Source: Natronorubrum texcoconense (GTDB lineage Archaea; Halobacteriota; Halobacteria; Halobacteriales; Natrialbaceae). Taken from it: a stretch of 64,000 nt of DNA. The stretch spans positions 62,001-126,000 of the forward strand of contig NZ_FNFE01000006.1 of NCBI RefSeq assembly GCF_900100335.1, written 5' to 3'. Below, one piece after another: positions 44,271 through 52,091 of the stretch. The position numbers and the translations under genes were made by a program. The notes beneath the pieces were generated by a model. That model saw only the letters and a list, made by a program, of their open reading frames with translations, was not told where the DNA came from and did not search any database. The number at the start of each line of letters is the position of its first letter. Position 1 is the stretch's first letter.

Positions 44271-45026
44271 TTAGAACAGGCCGCCGAGTTTCGACCGCAG
44301 CCAGCCGAGGACGCCGCCGGATCCGCCGTCGTCTTCCACCGTTGCCGGCACGTCGCCCTCGTCTTTGGCGACGAGCGCCGTTTCTTCCGACTCGGGCGCG
44401 TCGACGGTTTCGTCGGACGTGTCGGCGTCCTCGAGGTCGAGATCGCCGACTCCCGGATCCGAGGAATCGAAATCACCCTCTTCGTCGGTTGCTGGTTCCG
44501 TCTCCGCGGCGGAGTCGGCCGTGTCGTCCTCGAAGATAGTGTCGGTCTCTTCTTCGGGTTCGGCAACAGCGTTGGACTCGTTTTCAGTCGACTCGCCCTC
44601 GCCATCAGCGTCGGTCTCGGAAGACGCTCCGGACTCCACCCAGAGGAACTCCTTCTCTTTCGTCCGCCCGGTGAGCAACAGCTCCGCGAGTTCGTCGTCG
44701 TCGACGCGGAGGTCGTCGTCGATCTCGGGCTCCGGGTCAGGTTCGTCCGCGCTCGCGATGATGTCTTCCGGACTCTCGTCGGCGAGCACTTCGTCGGCGT
44801 CGTTCTCGGCGTTGGCTCGAAGTTGACCGAAGACGTCTGCAGCCGTCTGATCTTCGACGCCGTCGGCGCCGGTGTCGTTCCCGCCCCCCGTCGTTGATTC
44901 CGCTGTCGACTCGTCGCCCGCCCCCTCGAGCGACTCGTCCGCGAACTCCCCGAACAGTTCGTCGGCGCTCGCCCCCACGTCGAACGCGTCGTCACCCGAG
45001 TTCGTGTTTGTCGTACTATCTACCAT
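44271..45026 (-). CDS. acidic low-complexity protein with C-terminal amphipathic helix
   Basis: 251 residues from ATG 45026 (MVDSTTNTNSGDDAFDVGAS). More than a third of residues are Asp or Glu. A short ordered segment, DDELAELLLTGRTKEKEFLWVE, lies near the middle, and the protein ends GVLGWLRSKLGGLF, a strongly amphipathic helix. N-terminal DVGASADELFGEF may be another short interaction motif. I cannot name a family. An AT-rich box (about 45045-45055) lies upstream, with a GGAAGAGG-like SD just before the ATG. Confidence 0.7.
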   Translation of the reverse strand: MVDSTTNTNSGDDAFDVGASADELFGEFADESLEGAGDESTAESTTGGGNDTGADGVEDQTAADVFGQLRANAENDADEVLADESPEDIIASADEPDPEPEIDDDLRVDDDELAELLLTGRTKEKEFLWVESGASSETDADGEGESTENESNAVAEPEEETDTIFEDDTADSAAETEPATDEEGDFDSSDPGVGDLDLEDADTSDETVDAPESEETALVAKDEGDVPATVEDDGGSGGVLGWLRSKLGGLF

Positions 45027-45713
45027 GAACCTCTTCCGAGAACATACATAATAGCACGACTTTAACTTTTGGAATTTTTTCACCACCAGCGGCCAGAACT
45101 GATAGTGTATTAGTGTGTCGGCCGTTTTCGATCGGTCTCGCGATCGATAGTTGACAATGTCGTAGTTTTCTCGGCGTCGAGGAATGTTTGTGTAATTTGT
45201 CGTCGCTATCGAGGTGAAGCAGTCGCCCGCACGCCGTTCACCGATGATTACCTGCGATCACCGATTCCGTTACCGAGATGCGGTGATCGCCGTATTGCGA
45301 CGGGAGACGTGGCCGCAGTCTCACACAGTGAGTGATCACGACGCCATTACCGCGCCCGTCCCCCGACGGTATCGGTGTTCGGCCCTCGAACACGGAATCG
45401 TCGACCGACTGGACGACGAGCCGGAACCGCGGGCTGGTTCGTTAGACGAACGACTGATTACCGGTCGTCGACGGTGCAGTACGCGGACGGTCGTCGTCTC
45501 GGACGAGTACCGACTCGTCAGGTATCGAACGTCTCAGTCGGCGTTCCGTTACCGAGTTAGCTGAAAATCCAATTCGAGGTTGGGTTCGTCCGTTCGGTGG
45601 AAATACGCGCAGCGGTCAAGAACGATCCACCTCGTTTATGCGGGAATCCGCCCATTAGTTGGTGCAGTCCGACAGTCGCATTGGAGACGATTTTCGGAGG
45701 CAGTGAGGAGACC
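45027..45713. other. 687-bp intergenic region between divergent genes
   Basis: No convincing gene. A plus-strand frame at 45214-45564 is Arg-rich without haloarchaeal codon character and is treated as non-coding. The left part (45040-45080) is AT-rich and should hold the promoter of the acidic-protein gene. The right end contains the purine-rich GTGAGGAGA just before ATG 45714, a plausible SD for the repeat-protein gene. A non-coding RNA cannot be excluded. Confidence 0.4.
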
Positions 45714-47231
45714 ATGAGAGACAACAATCAGCGAACGCACGAGGACCAAGCGTACGACATCGGTCTGTCGCGTCGCACGCTTCTAGCGGGGACGGGCGCA
45801 GTCCTCGCTACCGGCGCAGTGCTACCGGCGACGGCGTTCGCACAGGAGGACGGAGCCGCCGAAGCGGGTATCGACGAGGGGATCGAACGCCTCGAGGACG
45901 AGGGCATCGAAGTCACGGACGAACAGCGAGCGGCGGCGGTCGATGCGGCGAATGACGCCGCTGATGAGCATCCGGACGCGGACGACGACCAAATCTTCGG
46001 AGCCGCGAGCGGCGCGGTGTTCGGAGCACTCGAGGAGGAACCGGAGGAAGAGCCGGAGACGGAGCCAGAGGAGTTCGAGGTACCAGACGAGGACGACGAC
46101 GAACTCGAGTTGCTGGCGCTCCAGCAGTCACAGACCCAGCAGATCGACGCCTCACAGGTCCAGGCGCTCGTGGGAGGCGGGATGAGTGGTGCGCTCGCAC
46201 AGTACCAGCGCGTCACCGCAACCCAGATCCAGCACGCGGCGAGGGGAGCGTGCCGCGGCGCGGCGTATCAGGCGCAGGTCGTGACCGTCGAGCAGCTCCA
46301 GATCGCCGCGTTCGGCGGCGCGACGGGGTCGCTCGTGCAGGCGCAGTCAGTGTCGGTGACACAGATTCAGGCGGCCGCCTGGGGCGGGGCCTCGGGCGCG
46401 CTCAGCGGAGTAACCCAGCACCAGAGCGTCTCGATTACCCAGTTACAAGCCGCTGCACAGGGTGCCGCAGAAGGCGCTGCTCGCGGGGCAGCCCAGCGAC
46501 AGGATGTTGCTGCCGACCAGATGATGGCGGCTGCCTACGGTTGTGCCCAAGGGGCGGCGATACAGACGCAGGTCACGAGCGTGACGCAGATCCAGGCGCT
46601 CGCCATCGGCGCGGCGCGCGGTATCGTCGTCACGTTCGTGCAGGTGACGATCATACAGATTCTCCTCGTGGCGAGGCAGGCGGTCGCCGCGATCAGCGTC
46701 GTGATCGTCCAAATCACTCTCGTCAGTATCACGCAGATTCAACAGTACGCGGAGGAGTCCGCGGCCAACACGATGGAACGAGTCGAGTCGGAGGGACTCG
46801 AGAGCGAAGACGAAATCGAGGAGGCTGCGTCCGACGAGGCGACGACGACCGCCGAAGAGGAAGGCTACGACGAGAACGGCGACGAAGCTGGCGACGGCGA
46901 AGACGGTGACGACGAGAACGGCGACGAAGATGGTGACGATGAAACTGGCAACGGTGAGAACGGCGACGAAGCTGATGGAAACGGCGACGGAGACGACGTG
47001 AACGGCGATGAAGACGGTGCAAACGGCAACGGTGAAGCAGGTGACGGCGCGAACGGCGAGGGAGATGGCGAAAGCGGTGAAAACGGTACCGACGTTGGCG
47101 ACGGCGGGAACGGCAACGGCGACACGGGCAACGGTGCCGCAAACGGCAACGGTGGAGGTAACGGCGACGCTGGCAACGATGCGACCAACAACGGTGCCAA
47201 CGGCGGCGATACACCGATAACGAGATTCTGA
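45714..47231 (+). CDS. Tat-exported repeat protein with Gln/Ala/Gly repeats and Asp-Gly-Asn tail
   Basis: 505 residues from ATG 45714, preceded by an SD-like GAGGAGA. A twin-arginine signal lies at 19-43 (SRRTLLAG, ending AFAQ). A charged region (45-135) follows. Residues ~140-345 are about eight or nine tandem repeats of ~23 residues with consensus xVTxTQIQxAAxGAAxGAxxQxQ. The seventh and eighth repeats are more Val/Ile-rich. Residues ~384-500 are an Asp/Gly/Asn/Glu low-complexity tail. The regular spacing suggests a solenoid or fibre-forming surface protein; I recognise no family. It is followed by the biotin operon, with a 240-bp gap. Confidence 0.85.
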   Translation: MRDNNQRTHEDQAYDIGLSRRTLLAGTGAVLATGAVLPATAFAQEDGAAEAGIDEGIERLEDEGIEVTDEQRAAAVDAANDAADEHPDADDDQIFGAASGAVFGALEEEPEEEPETEPEEFEVPDEDDDELELLALQQSQTQQIDASQVQALVGGGMSGALAQYQRVTATQIQHAARGACRGAAYQAQVVTVEQLQIAAFGGATGSLVQAQSVSVTQIQAAAWGGASGALSGVTQHQSVSITQLQAAAQGAAEGAARGAAQRQDVAADQMMAAAYGCAQGAAIQTQVTSVTQIQALAIGAARGIVVTFVQVTIIQILLVARQAVAAISVVIVQITLVSITQIQQYAEESAANTMERVESEGLESEDEIEEAASDEATTTAEEEGYDENGDEAGDGEDGDDENGDEDGDDETGNGENGDEADGNGDGDDVNGDEDGANGNGEAGDGANGEGDGESGENGTDVGDGGNGNGDTGNGAANGNGGGNGDAGNDATNNGANGGDTPITRF

Positions 47232-47471
47232 AGCGCCACCCGGAACGGAGCCGGAACCGCTCCGGCTCGCAGGCGTTTCGTGACGCAACGCCCAACGGAA
47301 CCGACCCGAACCGCTCGAATTCGCCGTCGAGCGCCCCTGTTTTCGGGTCGTTTCGATCCGGTACGGCGGCCGGGAGGGGCGATTCGGCTCTCGAGTCGAT
47401 CCGGTATCCCGTTCGTCGCAATAACAGGACGTTTCCCAAACACTTTATTCTCGTTAACCTATGATCGATTC

Positions 47472-48578
47472 GTGGTTTACGAGACGGACAACCAGACGGT
47501 CGACGACGCACTCGAGCGCGTGCTGGCCGGCGAGCGACTCGATCGAACCGACGGGCTCGCGCTGCTGGCCCAGCCGGTCGAGGCGCTCGCCGAAGCCGGC
47601 GCTGCCGTGCGCGATCAGTACGGCGACGGCACGGTCGACGCGTGCTCGATCGTCAACGCGAAGGCGGGCAACTGCGCGGAGGACTGTGGCTTCTGTGCGC
47701 AGTCGGTCCACTTCGACACCGGCATCGACACCTACGGCTTCCTCGGACCCGAGAAGATCCTCGAGGCGGCCAAACGCGCCGAACGCGACGGGGCCCAGCG
47801 CTTCGGCATCGTCGTCGCGGAGAAAGGCGTCTCCAAGGAAAACCGGCCCGAAGAGTGGAAAGAGGTCCTCGAGTCCATCCGACTCGTTCGAGACGAGTGT
47901 GATCTCGAGGTCGACGCCTCTCTCGGCATTCTCACCGAAGAGGAGGCCGCGATCCTCGCCGACGAGGGGATCAACCACTACAATCACAACATCGAAACCT
48001 CGCCGCGGTACTTCCCCGAAATCGTCGGCACGCACAGCTTCGAGGATCGGGTGAAAACGCTCGAAGTCGCCAAGGAGGCCGGTATGGACCTCTGTGCGGG
48101 CGTCATCCTCGGAATGGGCGAGACGCCGACCGACCGCGTCGACGCCGCCATCGCCTTACAGGAGATCGGCATCTCCTCGCTCCCGGTGAACGTCCTTAAT
48201 CCCGTCGCGGGGACACCACTGGCCGAGCAGGGCGTCGAGATCACCACCGAAGAGATCGTCAAAACGGTCGCGGTGTACAAACTGCTCCACCCCGAGTCCC
48301 GCGTTCGGCTGACGGGCGGTCGTGAGGTCAACCTCTCGCCCGACGAGCAACATCTGCCGCTCGAGGCGGGTGCCGACGGCCTGCTCACGGGCGACTATCT
48401 CACGACCGAGGGCCAGTCCCCCGGCGAGGATCTCGAAATCATCGAACGAGCCGGTCTCGAGCCAAACATGGAGGCCAACGAGTTCGATCCGGAAGCGGTC
48501 AAGGCTCGCGGCGCAGAGGCCGCGGAGTCGTCGACCGAGACGACGGCGAGTACGGGCGCGGAACCGAGCGACGACTGA
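47472..48578 (+). CDS. bioB: biotin synthase
   Basis: 368 residues from GTG 47472 (VVYETDNQTV), just after an AT-rich stretch (CTTTATTCTCGTTAACC). The radical-SAM cluster CxxxCxxC is Cys68, Cys72 and Cys75 (NCAEDCGFCAQS). Downstream motifs include YNHNIETSPRYF, GVILGMGET and NVLNPVAGTPL of BioB, and the [2Fe-2S] ligand Arg region near RLTGGREVN. It inserts sulfur into dethiobiotin. The last ~35 residues are an acidic/Thr tail. First gene of the bioB-bioU-like-bioF-bioD cluster; the next gene begins 27 bp downstream. Confidence 0.95.
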   Translation: MVYETDNQTVDDALERVLAGERLDRTDGLALLAQPVEALAEAGAAVRDQYGDGTVDACSIVNAKAGNCAEDCGFCAQSVHFDTGIDTYGFLGPEKILEAAKRAERDGAQRFGIVVAEKGVSKENRPEEWKEVLESIRLVRDECDLEVDASLGILTEEEAAILADEGINHYNHNIETSPRYFPEIVGTHSFEDRVKTLEVAKEAGMDLCAGVILGMGETPTDRVDAAIALQEIGISSLPVNVLNPVAGTPLAEQGVEITTEEIVKTVAVYKLLHPESRVRLTGGREVNLSPDEQHLPLEAGADGLLTGDYLTTEGQSPGEDLEIIERAGLEPNMEANEFDPEAVKARGAEAAESSTETTASTGAEPSDD

Positions 48579-48605
48579 CGACTAACGGACACTCGAAACA
48601 CGACA

Positions 48606-49670
48606 ATGGACGACATCACGTTTGCAGTACTCGGAACGGGAGGAATCGGCCGACGAGCACTCGAAGTGAGCCAACATAAGGAACACCTGACGCCCGCCGT
48701 AGCCTGTGACCGCCACGGCACCGCGATCGATTTCGATGGGCTGGACGTGGACGAGCTGTTGGCCGCAACCGAGGGCAACATCGATAATGAAGTCGCGACA
48801 GACGGCGGAACGGGCGCCACACCAGCCGACGGTGAGGGCGGCGTCAAACAACACGGCGAGGACAGGGGCGTCGTCGCCTCGAGTCAGGCCCGTCCCAGCG
48901 AGGATCCGATTCAGGACGTGATCGATCACGGCGACGAGATCGACGCTGTCCTGCTGGCGCTGCCGAACTACGAACACGACTTCATCCCGCGGGTCGCCGA
49001 CCGGTTCCTCGAGGGCGGCTACTCAGGCGTCATGATCGACGTGCTCAAGCGCTCGCGCGTAATCGACATGCTCGACGAGCGCGGCGACGAGTTCGAAGAC
49101 GCGGGTATCACGTTCATCTGTGGCGCCGGCGCGACACCGGGTCTCCTGACGGGCGCTGCGGCGCTCGCTGCCCAATCGTTCGTCGAGGTCACCGACGTCG
49201 AGATCTGGTGGGGTGTCGGTCTCAAGTCCGGCTACCAAGATAACCGCGGCACCGTCCGCGAGGACATCGCCCATCTTCCCGAGTACAATATCGAGACGGC
49301 TCGAGACCTCTCGGACGCGGAAATCGAGGACATTATCGACGACCACGACGGCGTCATCGAGTTCGAGGACATGGAACACGCCGACGACGTGCTCCTCGAG
49401 CGCGCAGGCGTCTGCGACTCCGAGGACGTGGCCGTCGGCGGCGTTTTGGACGTCCGCAGCGACGAGAAACCGACGACGACCACCGTCAGCGTGACGGGAA
49501 CGACCTTCGACGGCGAGACGGCGACGAACACCTTCCAGCTCGGCGACGAGACGAGTATGGAGGCCAACGTCAACGGACCGGCACTCGGTTACCTGAAGAC
49601 AGGCGTGCGGCGAAATCGCGCTGGCGAGTACGGCGTCTTCGGTCCCGCCGAACTGATGCCGAGCTTCTGA
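48606..49670 (+). CDS. bioU: BioU-like dehydrogenase-fold protein, candidate DAPA-forming enzyme
   Basis: 354 residues. An N-terminal Rossmann fold (FAVLGTGGIGRRALEVSQHK) is followed by LLALPNYEHDFIPRVADRFL and a saccharopine-dehydrogenase-like C-terminal domain. It sits between bioB and bioF, and the cluster has no bioA aminotransferase. BioU, known from cyanobacteria with haloarchaeal homologues, makes 7,8-diaminopelargonate by sacrificing its own lysine side-chain amine. Lys148 in SGVMIDVLKRS is at about the expected place for that lysine. The assignment rests on gene context, fold and this residue, not on an alignment. Confidence 0.8.
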   Translation: MDDITFAVLGTGGIGRRALEVSQHKEHLTPAVACDRHGTAIDFDGLDVDELLAATEGNIDNEVATDGGTGATPADGEGGVKQHGEDRGVVASSQARPSEDPIQDVIDHGDEIDAVLLALPNYEHDFIPRVADRFLEGGYSGVMIDVLKRSRVIDMLDERGDEFEDAGITFICGAGATPGLLTGAAALAAQSFVEVTDVEIWWGVGLKSGYQDNRGTVREDIAHLPEYNIETARDLSDAEIEDIIDDHDGVIEFEDMEHADDVLLERAGVCDSEDVAVGGVLDVRSDEKPTTTTVSVTGTTFDGETATNTFQLGDETSMEANVNGPALGYLKTGVRRNRAGEYGVFGPAELMPSF

Positions 49671-49847
49671 GACGGGAGCGACTGTACCGTCTCTCCGGCG
49701 TACCGATTCGCGGTACCAGGGGCCGTATCAATCCTCGGTTCCAGGCGCCGTATCGGTCGAACCTACTGCCCAGCGGCCGTCACAGTAACGAGTACGATCG
49801 TGATAACCCTCGTAATGCGTGCAACACAGAACCGTGAAAGTGAAAGC

Positions 49848-51080
49848 ATGGCACTGACACCGTACACCCGAATGGAAGACCGCGGGTTCGACCTCGAGAC
49901 TCGACTCGACGTCCTCGAGGAAGCCGATCTGAAACGAACGCTCTCCCCCGTCGATCGAGTCGCGGAGCGAGGCTACTTCGCACCGCCCTGTGGCGGCGAG
50001 CTACCGGTTCTCGACTCGGCCGAAGCGCTGGTGTTCGCCTCGAACAATTATCTGGGGCTGACCGACGACCAGCGGGTTCAGGACGCAGCCCGGCAGGCCG
50101 CCGCGACCGTCGGCACGGGTGCCGGTGCCAGCCGACTCGTCACCGGCGACACGCTGGTTCATCAGGACTTAGAGCGCGTGCTCGCCGAGACGAAAGGAAC
50201 CGAGCGGGCGCTCGCCTTCCCGTCTGGGTACGCGGCGAACGTCGGAACGATCACGGCCCTCGAGCCGGATGTGATCTTCTCCGACGAGTACAACCACGCG
50301 AGCATCATCGACGGCTGTCGGCTCACGGACGCTGACTCGGTCGTCTACAGCCACTGCGATCCGACGAGTTTGCGGACGAAACTGGAGGAGCAAGCCAGAA
50401 CCGCCGGCGACGCGGACGAGTCGTGGCTGATCGTCACCGACTCCGTGTTCAGCATGGATGGAACCGTCGCACCGATCGCAGAGCTCTGCGACCTCGCCGA
50501 GGAGTTCGGCGCGTGGGTGATGGTCGACGAGGCCCACGCGACGGGGCTCTACGCGAACGGCGGCGGCGTCGTCCAGTCGGAGGGACTCGAGGATCGCGTC
50601 CACGTCCAGATGGGGACGCTCTCGAAGGCGCTGGCGAGCCAGGGCGGCTACGTTGCGGGGAGCAACGAGTTGATCGAGTGTCTCTGCAACGACGCTCGCT
50701 CGTTCGTCTTCTCCACCGGGCTCGCGCCGCCGGCCGCGGCGGCCGCGAGCGAGGCGCTCCACGTCGCCCGCCACAGCGACGTCCGAGAACGGCTCTGGGA
50801 GAACGTCGCCCACCTTCGAGACGGTCTCGAGTCGATGGGCTTCGAAGTGATCGGCGACTCGCAGATCCTCCCCGTCCTCGTCGGCGACCGACGGGATGCG
50901 CTCGCGCTGGCCGACGGACTCCGCTCGCGAGAGATCGTCGCACCCGCGATCCGTCCGCCGACGGTGCCCGAGGGAACGAGTCGAATTCGCGTCGCTCCGA
51001 TGGCGACCCACGAACAGCGCGACATCGTTGCCTGCCTCGAAGCGTTCCGAGCAGCGGGCGAAGACGTCGGGATTCTCTGA
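49848..51080 (+). CDS. bioF: 8-amino-7-oxononanoate synthase
   Basis: 410 residues from ATG 49848 (MALTPYTRMEDRG); ATG 49872 is an alternative. Alpha-oxoamine synthase hallmarks: FASNNYLGLTDDQRV, TGAGASRLVTGDTLVHQDLE, VDEAHATGLYA and the PLP Lys260 in GTLSKALASQGGY. It joins a pimeloyl thioester to L-alanine to give KAPA. The source of pimeloyl-CoA or -ACP (bioW or bioC/bioH) is not visible here. bioD follows ten bases downstream. Confidence 0.95.
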   Translation: MALTPYTRMEDRGFDLETRLDVLEEADLKRTLSPVDRVAERGYFAPPCGGELPVLDSAEALVFASNNYLGLTDDQRVQDAARQAAATVGTGAGASRLVTGDTLVHQDLERVLAETKGTERALAFPSGYAANVGTITALEPDVIFSDEYNHASIIDGCRLTDADSVVYSHCDPTSLRTKLEEQARTAGDADESWLIVTDSVFSMDGTVAPIAELCDLAEEFGAWVMVDEAHATGLYANGGGVVQSEGLEDRVHVQMGTLSKALASQGGYVAGSNELIECLCNDARSFVFSTGLAPPAAAAASEALHVARHSDVRERLWENVAHLRDGLESMGFEVIGDSQILPVLVGDRRDALALADGLRSREIVAPAIRPPTVPEGTSRIRVAPMATHEQRDIVACLEAFRAAGEDVGIL

Positions 51081-51089
51081 GGACCACCG

Positions 51090-51782
51090 ATGAGTGACAC
51101 CAGCACCACGGTCGCGATCGTTGGGACCGGTACCGGTATCGGAAAAACCGTCGTGACCGCGGGTATCACTCGCTGGCTCCGTGAGAACGGCGCGGATGCG
51201 CGAGCGATCAAACCCGCCCAGACCGGCTATCCGCCGGACGACGATGCGGGCTTCGTCGCCGAGGCGTGCGAGGCGGACGAGGCCGCGACCTGTCCCCGCT
51301 ATCTCGAACCCGCACTCGCACCGCGCGTGGCCGCGGCCGAAGCCGGCGAGACCCTCACGTACGACTCGATTCTGTCGGCGTGCAACGCTGCGATCGCGGA
51401 CACGTCACACCCGATCGTCGAGGGAATCGGCGGACTGCGGGTGCCCCTCGCCGACGACCGCGAGGTGATCGACCTCGTCGCGGATCTGGATGCTACTGCG
51501 GTGGTCGTCACCCGTTCGGGACTCGGCACGCTCAACCACACCGCGCTCTCGGTCGAAGCGCTCGAGCGCCGCGGGATCGATATCGCCGGCATCGTCTGCA
51601 ACGAGTACGCGGGCGCGACGGTCGCCGAGCGGACCAACCCCGCCGAACTCGAGCGCATGACAGGCTACGCAGTCGAAACGGTGCCACCGCTCGAAGGGGA
51701 GACACCGCGGGCGATGGCTATCGGTGTCGAAACCGCACTCTCGTCGAGGTTTCTGGAACGGTTTCTAACCGTAGACGGCTGA
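51090..51782 (+). CDS. bioD: dethiobiotin synthetase
   Basis: 230 residues. The P-loop is GTGTGIGKTVVTAG (10-23), followed by KPAQTGYPPDD, EPALAPRVAA and VEGIGGLRVPLADD, all BioD landmarks. It carboxylates and closes the ring of DAPA using ATP and CO2, the step between BioU (or BioA) and BioB. Last gene of the cluster. Its end is convergent with a small C2H2 protein gene. Confidence 0.95.
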   Translation: MSDTSTTVAIVGTGTGIGKTVVTAGITRWLRENGADARAIKPAQTGYPPDDDAGFVAEACEADEAATCPRYLEPALAPRVAAAEAGETLTYDSILSACNAAIADTSHPIVEGIGGLRVPLADDREVIDLVADLDATAVVVTRSGLGTLNHTALSVEALERRGIDIAGIVCNEYAGATVAERTNPAELERMTGYAVETVPPLEGETPRAMAIGVETALSSRFLERFLTVDG

Positions 51783-51798
51783 TGGCTTCGAATAGCGC

Positions 51799-51987
51799 TC
51801 AATCAGCCGACGGGGCCGGCCGGTTTTCGTCGACAACCGTCCCTTTGTCCTCGAGAGCGGTATCGGACAGTTCGATGACCGTCGCGACGAGTTCCGACTT
51901 CCGATGCTCGACCTCGAGGTGGACGCGGAGGTCCGTTCGGTCGTCGTGCGCTTCTGCACAGAGGGGACAGCGTAGGTTGTTAATCAT
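51799..51987 (-). CDS. small C2H2 zinc-finger protein
   Basis: 62 residues from ATG 51987 (MINNLRCPLCAEAHDDRTDL). A CPLC pair and HLEVEH give a C2H2-type finger at 7-30, followed by a short helix and an acidic tail. Upstream GTG codons at 51999 and 52050 would add residues without motif. An AT-rich patch (about 52025-52033) fits a TATA box for a near-leaderless start. Haloarchaea encode many single-finger proteins; partners are unknown. Confidence 0.65.
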   Translation of the reverse strand: MINNLRCPLCAEAHDDRTDLRVHLEVEHRKSELVATVIELSDTALEDKGTVVDENRPAPSAD

Positions 51988-52091
51988 TCGCCCGATCACT
52001 GGTGTCTCCTGTCGACGGTCTCCAAAGTAATAGTGTCGGTCGTTCCACACGCTGGAATTTCAACATCGACGGATAGTCCGCCGCCGCGCAG

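Noticed and set aside
45214-45564. 116-codon ORF in the gap before the repeat-protein gene
   Set aside because: Codon use lacks the G/C third-position bias of neighbours, and there is no homology feature or ribosome site.
46860-47215. Short repeated GGCGA/ACGG units in the Asp-Gly-Asn coding tail suggesting a CRISPR-like or satellite array
   Set aside because: They encode an in-frame Asp/Gly/Asn/Glu tail of a secreted protein with no fixed-length spacers, so it is coding low complexity and not a CRISPR array.
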